Shown here piece by piece: positions 12,207-24,743 of a stretch of 64,000 nucleotides of DNA (position 1 is the first letter of the stretch; each line of letters begins with the position of its first letter). The position numbers were made by a program, and so were the translations under genes. The notes beneath the pieces are model-generated. The model ran no database searches and was not told the origin of the DNA. It worked only from the letters and a program-made list of their open reading frames with translations. The stretch covers positions 1 to 64,000 of the forward strand of contig LLEY01000231.1 of NCBI GenBank assembly GCA_001414485.1, read 5' to 3'. The stretch comes from Calycina herbarum (taxonomy: Eukaryota; Ascomycota; Leotiomycetes; Helotiales; Pezizellaceae).

Positions 12207-12491
12207 TATAATAGAACTATTAGGAATTGATTAGAATAATCGGAATTAGAATTGCCGAGTCTACGTACTAAATAGAATACGATACAGATGTTGTTTTAGG
12301 ATTTAGAATAGCTAGATAGCTTCTAGACTTACTATTATCCGAACCTCTTATAAATAGCTGCTTCTTCTCTATTAGAAAAAGACTAATTTAGTCTTTTCCT
12401 TCGTATTAGAGCCTAGTATTCGGATATATTATTCTATCGAACGTACTTCTATATACCTCTTTTGTAGTAGTATCTGTTTCGTACTATTATA
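12207..12491 (+). repeat. Solo LTR (family of the Ty3 element at 58471)
   Basis: About 285 bases, matching the LTR at 58471-58753 along its length (for example aattgccgagtctacg and cctagtattcggatat), with RIP-type transitions. No internal element sequence follows, so it is a solo LTR. A target duplication is not clear (atata versus atacg). It lies 84 bases before another solo LTR of the same family and orientation. Confidence 0.82.
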
Positions 12492-12575
12492 ATACGAGAG
12501 ATTAAATTCTAATAATACTATAATTAAATCCGGCGATAACAACGTCAGTTTAATAGATATAAGTTAGCTAGTAAG

Positions 12576-12850
12576 TGTAATAGAACTATTAGGAATTGAT
12601 CGGAATTAGAATTACCGAGTCTACGTGCTAAATAGAATATGATACAGATGTTATTTCAGGTTTTAGAAAAGCTAGATAGCTTCTAGACTTACTATTATCT
12701 AAACCTCTTATAAATAGCTACCTCCTCTCTATCGGGAAAGACTAATTTAGTCTTTTCCTTCGTATTAGAGCCTAGTATTCGGATATATTATTCTATCGAA
12801 CGTACTTCTATATACCTCTTTTGTAGTAGTATCTGTTTCGTACTATTATA
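12576..12850 (+). repeat. Solo LTR with gtaag target duplication
   Basis: 275 bases, tgtaatag to ctattata, flanked by gtaag at 12571-12575 and 12851-12855. It is the same family as 12207-12491 and 58471-58753. The intact 5-bp duplication and absence of internal sequence show a single insertion reduced by LTR-LTR recombination. Confidence 0.9.
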
Positions 12851-12956
12851 GTAAGTATATTAAATAAAGTCAATTATACTCTTTATAAACATCTAATAAT
12901 AATAAACTCTTTTAAAAAAAAAATCGAAAATTTTAAACTATAGCTAAAATTACATA

Positions 12957-14831
12957 ACGTGGTTTATTAGAACCTAGATTATATTAGAACCTAGATTAAT
13001 TTTAGCGAATTCCTAACCCTCTTCCTTTATAACGCGTTTTTTCTACTATATATTATATCAGTTATTCTATAAGAATCAAAAATTATTCTAGCTATCGAGG
13101 CTATTCGAATATCTAAAAAGCTAAGCTATTAGAAGGCTATAAAGCTCTATAAAGTACTCTTTTCTATACTAAACAGTAGAATAAACAGCTAAACTACTCT
13201 CTCTAAGCGACGGCTAGTAAATATTAAATTATCTAAGCTAGAAGAGGAAGTAATTGTTTGGAATATACTTGATCTAGATTTAAGAGGGTTTATACCCCAG
13301 CTAGGTAGTATAGAAGATATAGCGAATTATATACTTAAATCGTAAGAGAGAAAACGCGTTAGTAAGCTCTAGGTACATCGATTTATACAACGATAACCAG
13401 CTCTTAAGACGCGTTTTAATCGCGTTTATAATTTCTAAAGAGCCTTATACGAAGATTCTAAGCTAATTAGCTCGTAGTTCCGACTAGTTGAAAATATAAG
13501 AGCAAAATACGGTGTTTTAGACTACGACTTCTATAACTTCGACGAAACCGAGTTTATAATAGGTGTGATTTGCTCTATAATAGTTATAACTTATATAGAT
13601 CGACCTAGTAGAGGTAAGGCAGTTTAGCTAGGGAATTAGGAATAGGCTACAGCGATTACTTATATTAATAGTAAAGGCTGAAGTGTCCCTCTATTTCTAG
13701 TAGTTTAGAGTAAGAACTACCTTTCAAATTAGTATATAGACGGCGGCCTCCTATCTAACTAGGTTATTAAACCGACAAGTAATAGATAGACAAATAATAG
13801 ATAGACAAATAATAAGACGGGTCTGGAATAGCTAAAACACTTTAATAAATACACTGCTACTCGTATAAAGGGTCTATATCAAATACTAGTATTAGATAGG
13901 TATAAGAGTTACGAATCGGCCGAGTTCTAAGAGTACTATAAGGTATATAATATTATAACTCTTAGACTACCTCTTTATTCGTCCTATCTAACCCAGCCAC
14001 TTGATGTTAGGTGCTTTAGTATATTAAAGCGAGCGTATAGTCGATAGATTAAGACGTTTATCAAAGCCTATATTAACTATATTATAAAGGTAGAGTTCTT
14101 TCTAGCCTTTATAGTAGTATACAGGGAATCTATAACAGCCTAAAACGCTTAGGCTGGATTCCGTAGAGCTAGCTTAGTACTCTTTAACCTATAAGTAGTG
14201 CTTTTAAAGCTTGATATAAAGTTACGAACTCTAACTCCTTCTAGACCCTCCACTGCCAACACTAATCCTTAGGTCTCCTAGACCCCTTCTAACCCAACTG
14301 AAGCTCTTTCATAAACAACACTTGTTCGAAATCGAATTGCCCGTTATCAAGGGAGCTCGCCAACTCTACTCTTTGAGACAGTTGCTGCATTAGCTAAGGG
14401 TACAGAGCGAATAGCCTATGAGATAACTCTTCTGTCCGCTGAGGTCCACACCCTTCAAGCAGCCAACGAAGCCTTAAGCAAACGCCGTAGGGCTAAAAAG
14501 GCTCGTGTCCGTTAAGGGGGTGCACTTATAGTAGAGGATACACAGGACATTATAGCCTAGAAGGATATAGATAAGCAGACACGACGCGACGTATGTACGG
14601 CGGGGGGTAGTTATAAGAAGGGTCAACTGTCTAGGCAGCACTGTGGAATCTGTGGAAAAGCTGGTTATAACGTACGAACTTGTTAAGAGGCTGTAGATAT
14701 ATCTAGTTCCTCGGATTCCGAGTAGTTTTAGTTAATTTAATATGTTGTAGTTGATTTATTAAAATTCTAAGTTTAATGCCAAGGAAAACTGATCCGGTTC
14801 CTGATATGATCCTGGTCCTGATAAACCACGT
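12957..14831 (+). mobile_element. Fot1/pogo-type DNA transposon with terminal inverted repeats
   Basis: 1875 bases, close to the usual Fot1 size of about 1.9 kb. The left end begins acgtggtttattag and the right end is the inverse (ctgataaaccacgt). The inverted similarity runs over about 45 bases; the left arm is RIP-mutated and the right arm nearly unmutated. TA flanks each end (12955-12956, 14832-14833), as expected for pogo-type insertion. A transposase remnant lies inside on the plus strand. Confidence 0.9.
13070..14730 (+). pseudogene. Fot1/pogo transposase (DDE_1) with C-terminal zinc knuckle, broken
   Basis: A DNA-binding helical region opens the frame, followed by a DDE core. Visible motifs are YNFDETGFIIG (first Asp, about 13540-13570), LVLDRYKSYESAEF (second Asp, about 13880-13925) and QPLDVRCFSILKRAY (third Asp region, about 13990-14035). 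A Ser/Thr-rich linker, a helix around 14330-14510, and a CGICGKAGYNVRTC knuckle (about 14645-14690) follow. TAG/TAA replace Gln or Trp throughout. The part after about 14230 keeps CA and TG and looks much less mutated. A short tandem repeat (aataatagatagaca units, about 13785-13825) sits between the first two catalytic motifs. The enzyme would cut and paste the element; this copy cannot. Confidence 0.85.
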
Positions 14832-14833
14832 TA

Positions 14834-15394
14834 TATAATTCTATAAAACATTTATATTTATTTAATTTAATTCCTATATATTGAGTTTTTATCGAAATAA
14901 CACGTATGTAGGCTTAAAAGAAAGCCCTAAATCAGGGCTTTCCAATAGTGCAATCGAAACTTAAATCTATCGAGTTATTGTTTTTTTAAATCGCGTGTTA
15001 AAGGTAGTGGAGTTCCGATAATTCGTTCCGCTTCAAGACGCGTTCTAGCACAGTAGCACGTCGCACTAAAAACCTTCAAACAACTGCCGGCACTTTTGCA
15101 TACACTTTACGTATGAGCCACGTATCCTTTTGGCGTAAAAAAGTCCTTAAAAGAACCTCTCTTTCCCTCTAAAAGTCCTCTATCAATTCTATCAATTCTA
15201 TCAATTTATCTACCACCTCTCCCACTTTCTCTATTTTACCCCTATTTTGACACTGGCTGCCAAAACCATCAAAATCACAACTCCCACCACCCCTCTCTTC
15301 ACTTCAAAAGTTCAACCACTTCAGTCACCTCAATCACTTCCACGATTTTATCCTTTAATTATTATATATATACCCCACTTTTCACCAATTCACC
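14834..15394. other. Transition to unique DNA; promoter-like CT-rich stretch
   Basis: AT-rich at first, then ordinary composition. At 15179-15208 there is a three-fold tctatcaatt repeat followed by a pyrimidine-rich stretch and tatatata at about 15363-15371. These are typical of fungal promoters, just ahead of an ATG in good context at 15395. No gene lies inside. Confidence 0.4.
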
Positions 15395-15767
15395 ATGTCT
15401 TCTCAGGCCTCAAGCTCTCAGTCTTACGCCCCTCTGGAATCAGTACCAACGTCACCTATTTCGTCCCGTCTAAGCACTTTGGCGAGGCATGCCAAGACCT
15501 TGGTCTTGGCACAGCCTGCACCCTAAATATTTATGTCAAAATTCGACTTTTAGCTGTGCAATTAATTATCGCGACTTTCAATACGCACTACTGGAATATC
15601 GCCATAATATTTTTTTGGAAAATACTGCAGTATTTTACCACGATAATACTACTGACAACACTGTCTCCGGGTGTCTTTTTACTTGCAAGTGTATCCATAT
15701 GGAGTCGTGCAATCAGAAACCTAAGGCAATGTCAGCTTTCTCCATGAGACATAAGGGATTCATCTAA
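15395..15767 (+). pseudogene. Short uncharacterised gene or frameshifted remnant
   Basis: An ATG in good context (accATGtc, 15395) starts a Ser-rich frame that stops after about 42 codons. A second frame, shifted, then runs to 15767 and has the composition of a real protein, with several Cys (SCLFTCKC-like and HMESCNQK segments). A frameshift or an unrecognised intron could join them; I could not find a convincing splice pair. I do not recognise the family. It lies tail to tail with the truncated end of the NLR pseudogene (5 bases apart), so it may be part of whatever truncated that gene. A third overlapping plus-strand frame (from about 15247) is also open and could be a competitor. Confidence 0.3.
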
Positions 15768-15771
15768 TTGC

Positions 15772-17429
15772 TTACATCCCCAGGGCTTTGTCGGTGATGC
15801 ACTCAATTATACCACTCTCTACACTCTTTTTTCTTTTATTCTTGTTCAGTAACATCGATAAGTGATCCTCAGTAGATATCCTACTCGTAAGGTAGTGGTT
15901 CAGATCTTCCGTTTTGGCTTCAATATCCAGTCTCGCGAAATCGTCAAATTTCCTTGCAATGGTATCAGGAAGACGAGATGTCACAAGGAGGTTGGTTTGT
16001 GGCAATAGTGACAGTATTTCTTTGAAAAATCGCGAGCGTACCAGACCTTCTGAACATTCATCCAATGCATCGACCAGGATGAAAACCCTCGTACACTTCC
16101 GAATTTCCAAATTTATCCATGATAAGACATCTTCCAAACTCAGGCTAGTTCCGCTTATGATATTGGCTTTGTAGGATTCTCTTATCGCCTCTGGTATCTG
16201 AATGGAGCTTTTTTGTGAGAGTAGTAATTGGCTCAACAGGCTTTTGAAGACATCGTTGAGGTTTCGAGAGGATTTTTTGGTGTAGTCGAAGTATATACAA
16301 CCTATGGCCGTGGTGTCATGGTGCTGCAATTCATTTTGGATAAAATCGAAAATGATCGACCCGGAAATTTCAGTTGAATCTATAGAATCGGCGAATGTTT
16401 TCACCTACGGGAGCACCTTTTCGAGCACCGGCTGAGATAAGATTAGTCCGTATTCTCCTTCGAATGTTGGCTACTTACGAATCCCTGGCCACCACAAGGC
16501 AGCTCCTGGGGTAGCTACTCATTCTTTAAAGGTCCTTGACTCAAGAAGCTGTTGATAGGTACGGTGATATCTGTTATATCAAGCCACTTAAGGAGATATC
16601 GGTATGCCCGTCGGGCATGCCGAGGAAGAGTTTCCCGGTAAATAGATGCGGCAATTGCTATTGCAAAGTTGTATATAAATGTGCCATCTGCTCTTGTAGA
16701 GCATGGCATGGAATTCAAGTCTTTTACTCTTGTCCTCTGAAGTGCAGCATTGCAACAGAAGCCAAGTGCCTGTTCCTTCTTGACGAGAACTTAACGCTAG
16801 GTTCTAGACTTTTAAGAAATTCGATGCTGCCAGCCATTTGATAATGGTCTCTGTGCTTTTATCTGCAAATACATGTTAGCAAGCATCGATAAGCGGAACA
16901 CTCTTGACTTACTTTCGTCGCTAGTCTTCAAATCTGCAGTTTCATCCTTGACACTCTTCGGAAGATTACTGTTTGATGTGGATTAGCATAGCAATATCGG
17001 TGTAAATTGGGGCTTTCACAAAAAATCCGAATCTAAAACGACTTGGATAGTAGACTTGTTTCTGTTAATTCTTTGCAGAACTTCCTTGCATTTCCCCCCA
17101 TCCAATTTCCACATGAAGCTCTTCCCCAGTTCCTTGAGACCAGTTTTGGGCTTCAGATGGTCTTGAATTTCCTCCAAAGACTCCCTTAGTTGTGGAAGAG
17201 GTCCGTCTGGAACACCAAGGGAAGAAATGCCACTTGACCATGTCTCGGCATCGGCTGCATCATCGAGTCTCGTCTGTAGGCTCCAGAAAACTGTCAACAA
17301 GCTTGACAATTCTTGAGCCAGTTTCGCGCGATCTTTCGGGGCATTTTTTATGCTGTTGAGGTATTGAACTGTAACTACAGTAGCTTCGATCAAAGCAACG
17401 ATGCTCCCAGCAAGGCCGGCTGCCTCCAT
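15772..17429 (-). pseudogene. NACHT NLR-type receptor, disrupted and truncated
   Basis: The N-terminal part (ATG at 17429; MEAAGLAGSIVALIEATVV, to about 17016) matches the helical N-terminal domain common on fungal NACHT NLRs. After a break, a linker reading SRQEGTGTWLL is cut by a 208-bp solo LTR (16550-16757). The frame then resumes with a LLESRTFKE and LWWPGI segment in which one Trp codon is TGA. The Walker A loop is not intact: only VKTF-like remains near 16404. The NACHT core 16404-15772 keeps Walker B (VFILVDALDECSE, about 16089-16050) and LLVTSR. It ends abruptly at ITDKALGM with no winged-helix completion and no repeat domain. Fungal NLRs act in non-self recognition and programmed cell death. 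This copy has an insertion, stops and a lost C-terminus. Confidence 0.85.
16550..16757. repeat. Short solo LTR (TGTTG...CAACA), inserted in the NLR gene
   Basis: 208 bases, starting tgttgatagg and ending gcaaca, flanked by gaagc at 16545-16549 and 16758-16762. A second copy in inverse orientation is at 56690-56890 with its own duplication. TG/CA ends and a 5-bp duplication fit an LTR retrotransposon family whose internal part is not in this window. It is not RIP-mutated, as expected for so short a repeat. Confidence 0.82.
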
Positions 17430-17952
17430 GGTCTCTTGATTTTGCAAATATGTTGAACAAGGTTTGGTGCGAAGGCCCCCAGCCTTGTTGAAGCAACCAC
17501 GATGCTGCCCCGCATACCATGTATATGTATGTAACCTCAGTGGCTAATAATGCACACCCTCTGGGTACTTCATCTCAACACTCGACTCGAGAGAGGGGCA
17601 GAAGGAGTCTTACAAAACACCGGGGGGGGGGGGGGGGTTGTTTCGATCAGGTTGGAGGGGTAGAAATCGAGGTCCCCTTAAAACTAGAAAAATTGCCATT
17701 TTTTTTGGTCAACAATCAAGGGCCGCGGTTGGACATCGAAGTCGCTCCTTCCTCCCTATACAAACCCCTCGCCAACCCACCTCCCTACAAAATTCTATCT
17801 TAACCAAGAAAGACTTTCTGCTTCTATCAAATTACTAACAAGTCTCTCCGCCTGTTCTGTAAAACATAAAGAAATCCTCCAGGGATACTATGCCTATTCA
17901 AGCATAGATAAGTAGAGTTTGTCTGAATTTTTGAAATCTTTTATTAGTTACG
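17430..17952. other. NLR upstream region with a G16 tract
   Basis: This is ordinary composition upstream of the NLR start. It holds a run of 16 G at 17622-17637. Two overlapping frames are open here but look like chance. Sequence becomes AT-rich after about 17890, ending in ttacg, the target duplication of the next element. Confidence 0.5.
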
Positions 17953-18407
17953 TATAACGAAACTTAAACAAACTAAACAAAGGTGACTAAGTCTCGATAG
18001 TTAGTATACGGGTAAGAAGTATAGATGCGCTGGTTTGTTCACTTAGAAGTAAACTCGTTACTTATATTAAAGATATTAAACAAGATAATAAGATTAATAA
18101 CTAAAGTTAAGTACGAAGCTCCTATCTAATAGCAGACGTGCTAGTCTTATATAGAACCTTTGTTCCTTCTAGGTAGACAGGATCGCCTGTCGTTCTAGTC
18201 GACCAGGTCGCCTAGGTCGCTAGTTAACCTAGGTAATCCTTATATTACGTAACCTCTAACGTACTTCTAATAGTGAGATCCTAGAATCTCTAAATACCTC
18301 TATATTATAGATTCCCTTCTATATTACCTTCTATTTCCTAGACGTTATACCTTGTTCTATTAGAGCGCTATCTAGACTACTTACTACGTAAAACTTAATT
18401 CGTAATA
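17953..18407 (-). repeat. 3' LTR of chromovirus copy 2 (type B)
   Basis: 455 bases. The 190 bases next to tataacgaaac resemble type A, but the rest (from about 18175) is different and matches 25300-25538. It ends aattcgtaata, next to a pyrimidine tract (the inverse of a polypurine tract). Confidence 0.85.
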
Positions 18408-18499
18408 CTATCCTCTTCTTAGCCTAGCGTGTCTCTACGCTTAAGTATAGACTAAGAAATATCGTTAAGAGGCTAGTAGCCTCTTCTTATTCCTATTAT

Positions 18500-19049
18500 A
18501 CTATCTTCTAATAATAAGAAGTATACTAAACGTTAAACTCTTAGAAATTATATTAAATAATATAGTAACGAAATATCTTCTTATACCTGTTATAAAAAAT
18601 CTCTTAACTTAGCTAGTAAGCCTTGTTAATATATCGCTATTTATAGTAACTAATATTCTTATTATTCTACTTATACTAGGTAGAGAAAATCCTATAACTA
18701 TTATAAACGAAACTATATACTTTTACTCTTAGACTAGGCTTCTATTAAAAAGTAGAAAGCTTATCTTAATATCTAAGAAGAAGAGGCGATAGTGAAAATC
18801 CTCTAGCTTCGATAATAAAAACGTCTTCTTAAAAGAGAAAAGAAGATAATAGTAGCCGGTCTCGGTTCTCTTAACAAACTAGATACTACTAAAGATTTAG
18901 AAAAGAAAGAAAAGAAGAAATAGAAGGAAAAGAAGTATAGATAAGGAGAGGCTACTAGGCTAGCTACTCTTCTTACTTCTAACCTTGCTTTTAATCTAAG
19001 TCTTAACCTAGTCTTTCTTAAGTCCTTTTCTTTTAAATATAAGATATAG
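18500..19049 (+). pseudogene. Antisense ORF of chromovirus copy 2
   Basis: It holds the same antisense frame position as in copies 1 and 3, reading plus because the element is inverted. The Lys/Glu-rich stretch and the end segment (AFNLSLNLVFLKS, to TAG at 19047-19049) align with the end of copy 1 (LGLDLAFLKSF). The N-terminal half is too mutated to follow codon by codon, so the start is approximate. Confidence 0.6.
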
Positions 19050-19089
19050 ACAACTCTAGGTTTTAGTAGTAGAACTCCTGAAGTTTCTC

Positions 19090-22000
19090 TAAGTACTAGT
19101 TAATATTTTTCCTAGGTTTCTAAGTATTCTCTAAGTATAGATAATCTAACTATTTAATTAAGTACTTAATTTATATTCTAATAAGTCTATAGTTAAGAAT
19201 CTTCTTAACTTTATACTTAGCGTTTAGGTTTACTAGTTGAATTTCTATAAGTAGAGCTAGTAGCGCTCCTAGTAGTACTAGTTTAAGTAAGAATATATAG
19301 AATACTAGATAAATATTCATAGTTCTTAGTAGTACTAATTTGTAATTTAAAGTTCCTTTAACTCGTTTAATTTTAAATAGTCTAAGTTTTTTATAATCTA
19401 GTATATTACTTAGTCTTTTTATATTAATATTCTTTTATACTAAGTAGACTTTATCTCTCTCTTTTAGTAATAGCTATAAACTATAAGTCTTCTATAAGTT
19501 CTTTATATAACCTCTTAATCTTCGAGACTTGAATATAAGTAAGCTAATTATCGATAGTCGCAGATAATAGTTCTTAATACACTACTAATTTATACCTAAA
19601 GTTAGCGTAGAATAGCATAGTAAGTATTATTTCCGTTACTAAACTATTATAGACAAACTATACTAAAGGCAGCAGTTCTACTTAGTCGTTTTACTAGTAA
19701 TTTATATAATAATAAAAGTATATCTTAACTACTTAATTTATACGCTTGTTTCCTCTTTTCGTTTATAGATAAAAAGCTATTAATAGCTTTCTTTTTATAC
19801 CTAGTCGTTCTATAAGAATAATCTAGAATTTAAAGATAAAGAGCTTATCTCTATCTAAGAGTATTTCTTCTAGTAGTTTATATCTTAAGACTACTTCTTT
19901 AAGAAATATAAATGCTAATTCCTTAGCTATACTTAACTCTATATATACTATAAGAATTATATACTTCGTAAGTCGTTCTATAATAACTAGGATCGTATTA
20001 TATTTAACTCTAGTTATCAGGTCTTTAGATTTTAGTAGTTTAATAATAAAATCTATAGATATTGATTTCTAAGGTATCTATAGTATTAGAGTAGTATTCA
20101 TCTATCTATAAGGAGTATAGTAGGAAGCCTTATTCCTAGTATAGGTATTATATTCTACTATTACTTCCTTAACTATCGTAGATAACTAATTAATATAATA
20201 GTATTATCTTATTCTCTAGAAGGTTCTACGAATTCCTTAGTAACTATAAGCGGGTATAGTATAGTATTCTTATATAAACTCCTTTATATACGAGCTAGGA
20301 ACCTATAATTTCCCTTTTATATATTGATTATAACCTTTATATATATTCTAAATCTTATTTATCTAGATGTTGTTTATTACTGTTATCTTATATATAGTAG
20401 GTACTAAGTCTTTACTCTTAAGAGTTTTTAAGATTATAATCTTCTTATACTCCTTGTTTCTCTTATATCCGGGTTTCTAGCTAAGAGTATTAGCTTGAGT
20501 ATTCAACGTTCCTTTTATATACTAAATAATAATATTAAATCCTTCTAATATCTCTAACTATCTAGCTAATCGTCTTATTATAAGTTCCTTAGTAGTTATA
20601 AATGTCTTAAGGTTCTCGTAGTTAGATAAAATTATAACTAGGTATTTTACTAGCTATAAATAAATTCTCTAGTGTTCTAAAGCTAATACTATAGTAAGTA
20701 GTTCCTTGTCGAAGATACTATAGTTTTATTATACTAGGTTAAATGTTTTAGAATAATATACGATAGGTATAAGTTTTCTCTTATTATTTAGCTATAGGTG
20801 AACCGCATCTACTACTATGTCTAAGGCGTCTGTTTTGATTATACTAGGTTTGTCTATATCGAAATTATATAGAATAGGTTTTTCTATAAACTTTGTTTTA
20901 AGTTTCTAAAAAGCTTTTTCTACCTATTTATTCTATATAAACTTAATAGCTTTTTTAACTAGTACTAACATTAGTTTAGTAATCTTTATATAGTTTTATA
21001 TAAATGGACGATAAAAGTTTATAAATCTAAGAAAGAACTATATATCTTTTATATTCTCTAGTAATTTCTAGTTTAAGATGTCTTAGATCTTTACTAGATC
21101 TATTTCTATTTTTCTTAAGCTAAATACCTATCCTAGGAAAAGTGTCTAAGTTACTCTAAACTCGTATTTCGAGAGTTTTAACCGAGAGTTTACTTTTATA
21201 AGTTGTTATAAAACTTCTCTTATATATCTCTTATATTCTTCTTCTTTTTCTAAGAAGATTAGAATATTATCTAGGTAATAAATTACTATTACCTCTAGAA
21301 GATCTTCTAAAATGTTATTGTTTTATCTCTAATATATAGCTAGTATATTATAGAGTCTAAATAGTATAACTGTGTATTTATAAAGGCCTAATAGTAAGGT
21401 AAATACTATCTTCTATTTGTCTCTAACTTTTATTTATATAAGTCTATAAGCGTTTTATTAATCTAGTTTTATAAATCGTACTACCTTACCTAACTTGTCT
21501 TATAAGTATTAGCTAGGTAGTAATAGATAAGCGTTCTTAACTGTAGTATAATTTACTTCTTAATAATTAATATATACTCTCTTATCTAGGTCGTCTTTCT
21601 TCTTAATAATAAGTATATTTAAGGTAATTAGCGACTTAGATCTTCTAATATATCTCTTCTTTATACCTTCCTTTATATAACTTTCTATTCTCTATAGGCT
21701 TTTCTAGTTATATAACCGAAGCTTCTACTTTAAGAGGTGATAACCCTCTTTTAATTTAATCTTATAATCTTATAGACGATGTTCTAGCAAAGCTCGCAAG
21801 TCTTCTAGGTTTTCGAACAAAGCCTTAAATTCTCTATACTATATAGGTATTTCGTTATCAGCTTTCTTACTAACCTGTAGAAGACCCTAGGCAAGGTATT
21901 CTAGTACTTTAGAAGAGGTAGTACTAACCTCGTTCTAGCTTTAAAGTTATAAACGCGAACCTTTGTATTTATATTAACTAAAAGTTATCTTTCTAGCTTT

Positions 22001-24690
22001 CTAGTCGATTTCTAGATTATATTCCTAAATCTATAGTATACTAAGTATTACTTCCTTACTTCCTATTTTAATAATATTAAACTATATATCTAAGTAGTGT
22101 TCTTTAATATTAACTTTTGTTAGAATAGTTTACTAATTAATAATTCCGTTTTAATATATAACGTCTGTTCTATCGACTACTCCTAATTAATATAGTCTTA
22201 TTTCTTTGATTTAGACGTTTAGCTTCTCTCGAGCTATTAGGGAAATAAAGTTACCTGTTATTCTCGAGTCTATTATAACTCGTAACTTTTTTCCTTCTAT
22301 TTCTATAGTTATTATTAACTGTTTTTCTCTTAAAGTAGCGTCTAACTTTGCTTTAACATATTAGACTTTAAAAGATCGATTTTCTTAATTATACTTCTTT
22401 CTTTCTTTATCTTTATACTATAGAAAGAATCTTACTCTTTTCTTATTAGCGTATACTACCTTATATACTAATCTATATTCTATAATTCCTATAGTTTTAG
22501 GAATTTCCTTTATAAATTACTTTAGTATTTATCTATAGTTATATTAAATCTATTTATAACTAGTTTCTAAAATAGCTTCTATAGACTATAGTTCTTCTAT
22601 ATATAGATAATCTAAAGTAGCCTCTAGTATACTTATTTCTAGTTTTATATAGTAAACTTTAAATATATAATCCTTTAAATTCTTTTCTTTAATAGCTCTA
22701 ATCTAGGACTAAGGAAAGAATACTACTCCTTCTTTATCTGATAATACTACTTCGTATATCTAATAATATTCTACTATTCTAGTAGGCTCTAGTAATATTC
22801 CTTTGAATCGCTTCTATAATAACTAGTCTAAAGTTAGACTTGGTTTATATCGTATCTATTATACTGTTATTTCCTAAACTGTTTCTATAAACTATAGTTC
22901 TCCTACTAATAGATAGTATAATTCTTCTAGTTCTGTCTTAGCCTATCTAGTTATATTAAGTTCCCTTTGCTTCTAGAATAATATACTAAATAGTTATTAT
23001 AAGTTATATTTTCTAAATACTAATCTATTCTTTTTAATTAATATAACTATAATATATTACTTAAATTCCTTTAGTATAACATCTTTAGATAGTGTTTTAA
23101 GAAAAGGGGTTTTAATTCGTCTCTTAAATTCTATTAGAACTTGCTATGTCTATGTACTAATCTTATCTAATATATTATATATCTTTTATATATCCTCTAC
23201 TTTAGAGTAGCTAGGTTTTTTAATCGGTTAACGTTCCTATTCTAGTTCCTTCTCTTTAATAGTTTTCTGTCTAGTAATTAGGCTAACTAGAGTTATTATT
23301 TTAGAGTTATTACTTATAACTGTATATATTATTAAGATAGTTAGGTTAACCCCTTATGTTATATAAGGACTCTAGAAGTCTGGTTTCTAATTATTAATAT
23401 ATACTTATCGATTTCCTTATTTAAAGGTTCTAAGAAAAGCCTAAGTTTCTTTAACTTTAGAGTCTTTATTCTTTATTTCTCCTTCTAAACTAGAAGATGA
23501 ATCCGATGTCTCTAAAGAACTAGTTAATAGTAGTGATTTGTATTCTACTTAAAAAGTTTACTTAGATTCTATTACTAATTATATATTATAATATTCTTTA
23601 AGAAGTAGATCTCTATTATTATTAGTATCTTATATACTACTAATTCCTTTATTATTTTTAATCTAGGTTCTATATTCTTATACTTCGAGCTTCTTATTTA
23701 TAAGTTTAATACGATTAGTTAAAGCTACTTATTATTAAATAGTAGTATTGATTTGTTTCTTTCTCTTAGAGTCTTTCTTCTTACTATACTTATTTGCTCT
23801 ATAGCTTAGCTAGCTATAATTATAATATAAGTTCTACTTATATCAATGATTTCGCTCTTCCTAGAAAAGTCCTTCTTTCTTTTAAAAGGTTTTCTTCTAT
23901 ATAGCGTTTGTCTTCTTACTATACTTGCTAGCGTAAGAGTGCTTCTACTTTCCTAACCCTTTGCTCTTTTCCCTATATCTAGGGTTACTCTTTCTGAATT
24001 TATATAAGCGGTTGTCTAGCTAGACGACTTCCTTAATTATATCTATAATAGTTAAGAACTATATATTCTACTTAGCTATTTCCTTATAAATATATACCTT
24101 TAATCCTCTATAAAAGAGTTCTATAAGAGTAATCGCGTCCTATTCTAACTTCGTTCTATAACGTTGAAATTTATTAGCATAATCTATTACTAATCCGGTT
24201 TAACGTAATTCTAAAAGCTTATATATAGCTATTCGGATTATATCAAAGTCTCTAAAGACTTTCTTAATAGTTGCTTTAAATCCTCTCTAAGATTTAAATA
24301 TAATCTTAGTTAATTCTATCTTTCTATCTTTATTCTTATTTTCGAAGAAGTTCTCTAAGTATAGCTGTGTCTATTCTAATACTAATCCCCTAAGATAGGA
24401 GATAGTAAAGATAGTTCGCGAATTATAATTTCCTTTAAACTTATTAGAGTTAAAGTTGAAGTAGATGTCTATTTAGAGAAGAAATAAGTCGAGTTCCTTT
24501 CGCTTCCTATAATACGTATCTAGTATCTTAACTTTAATAGATTTAAGTACTTCGACCTTATAAGGCTCGGAGGCGTCTAGTATACTAACATTGTCGTCGT
24601 TCCTAGTTAACTGTATACCAGTAAGTGTTCTTCTAGTCGTACTTCTAGATATTCCTACAACGTTGACTTAACTAGCATTCGAGCTAGCTA
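19090..24690 (-). pseudogene. Gag-Pol of chromovirus copy 2, RIP-mutated
   Basis: Read on the minus strand: gag start near 24690 similar to copy 1; damaged zinc knuckle near 23830; protease D-S-R-I-T-G-N-F near 22250; RT with YLDN near 21265; RNase H about 20870-20640; integrase about 20500-19560; chromodomain about 19225-19090. The domain order equals copy 1 and no large deletion is evident. Stops are TAG/TAA. Confidence 0.8.
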
Positions 24691-24743
24691 CTGCAGAGGT
24701 TGCTAGGGCTATAGCAACTGAACTTCTAAGCAGGTGCTTAAAG

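Noticed and set aside
15914..16174. 86-codon plus-strand frame
   Set aside because: It lies opposite the NACHT core of the NLR pseudogene; no motif of its own.
17622..17637. G16 run as a quadruplex or telomeric signal
   Set aside because: A single homopolymer without repeated spaced G-runs or telomere units; could also be a sequencing length artefact.
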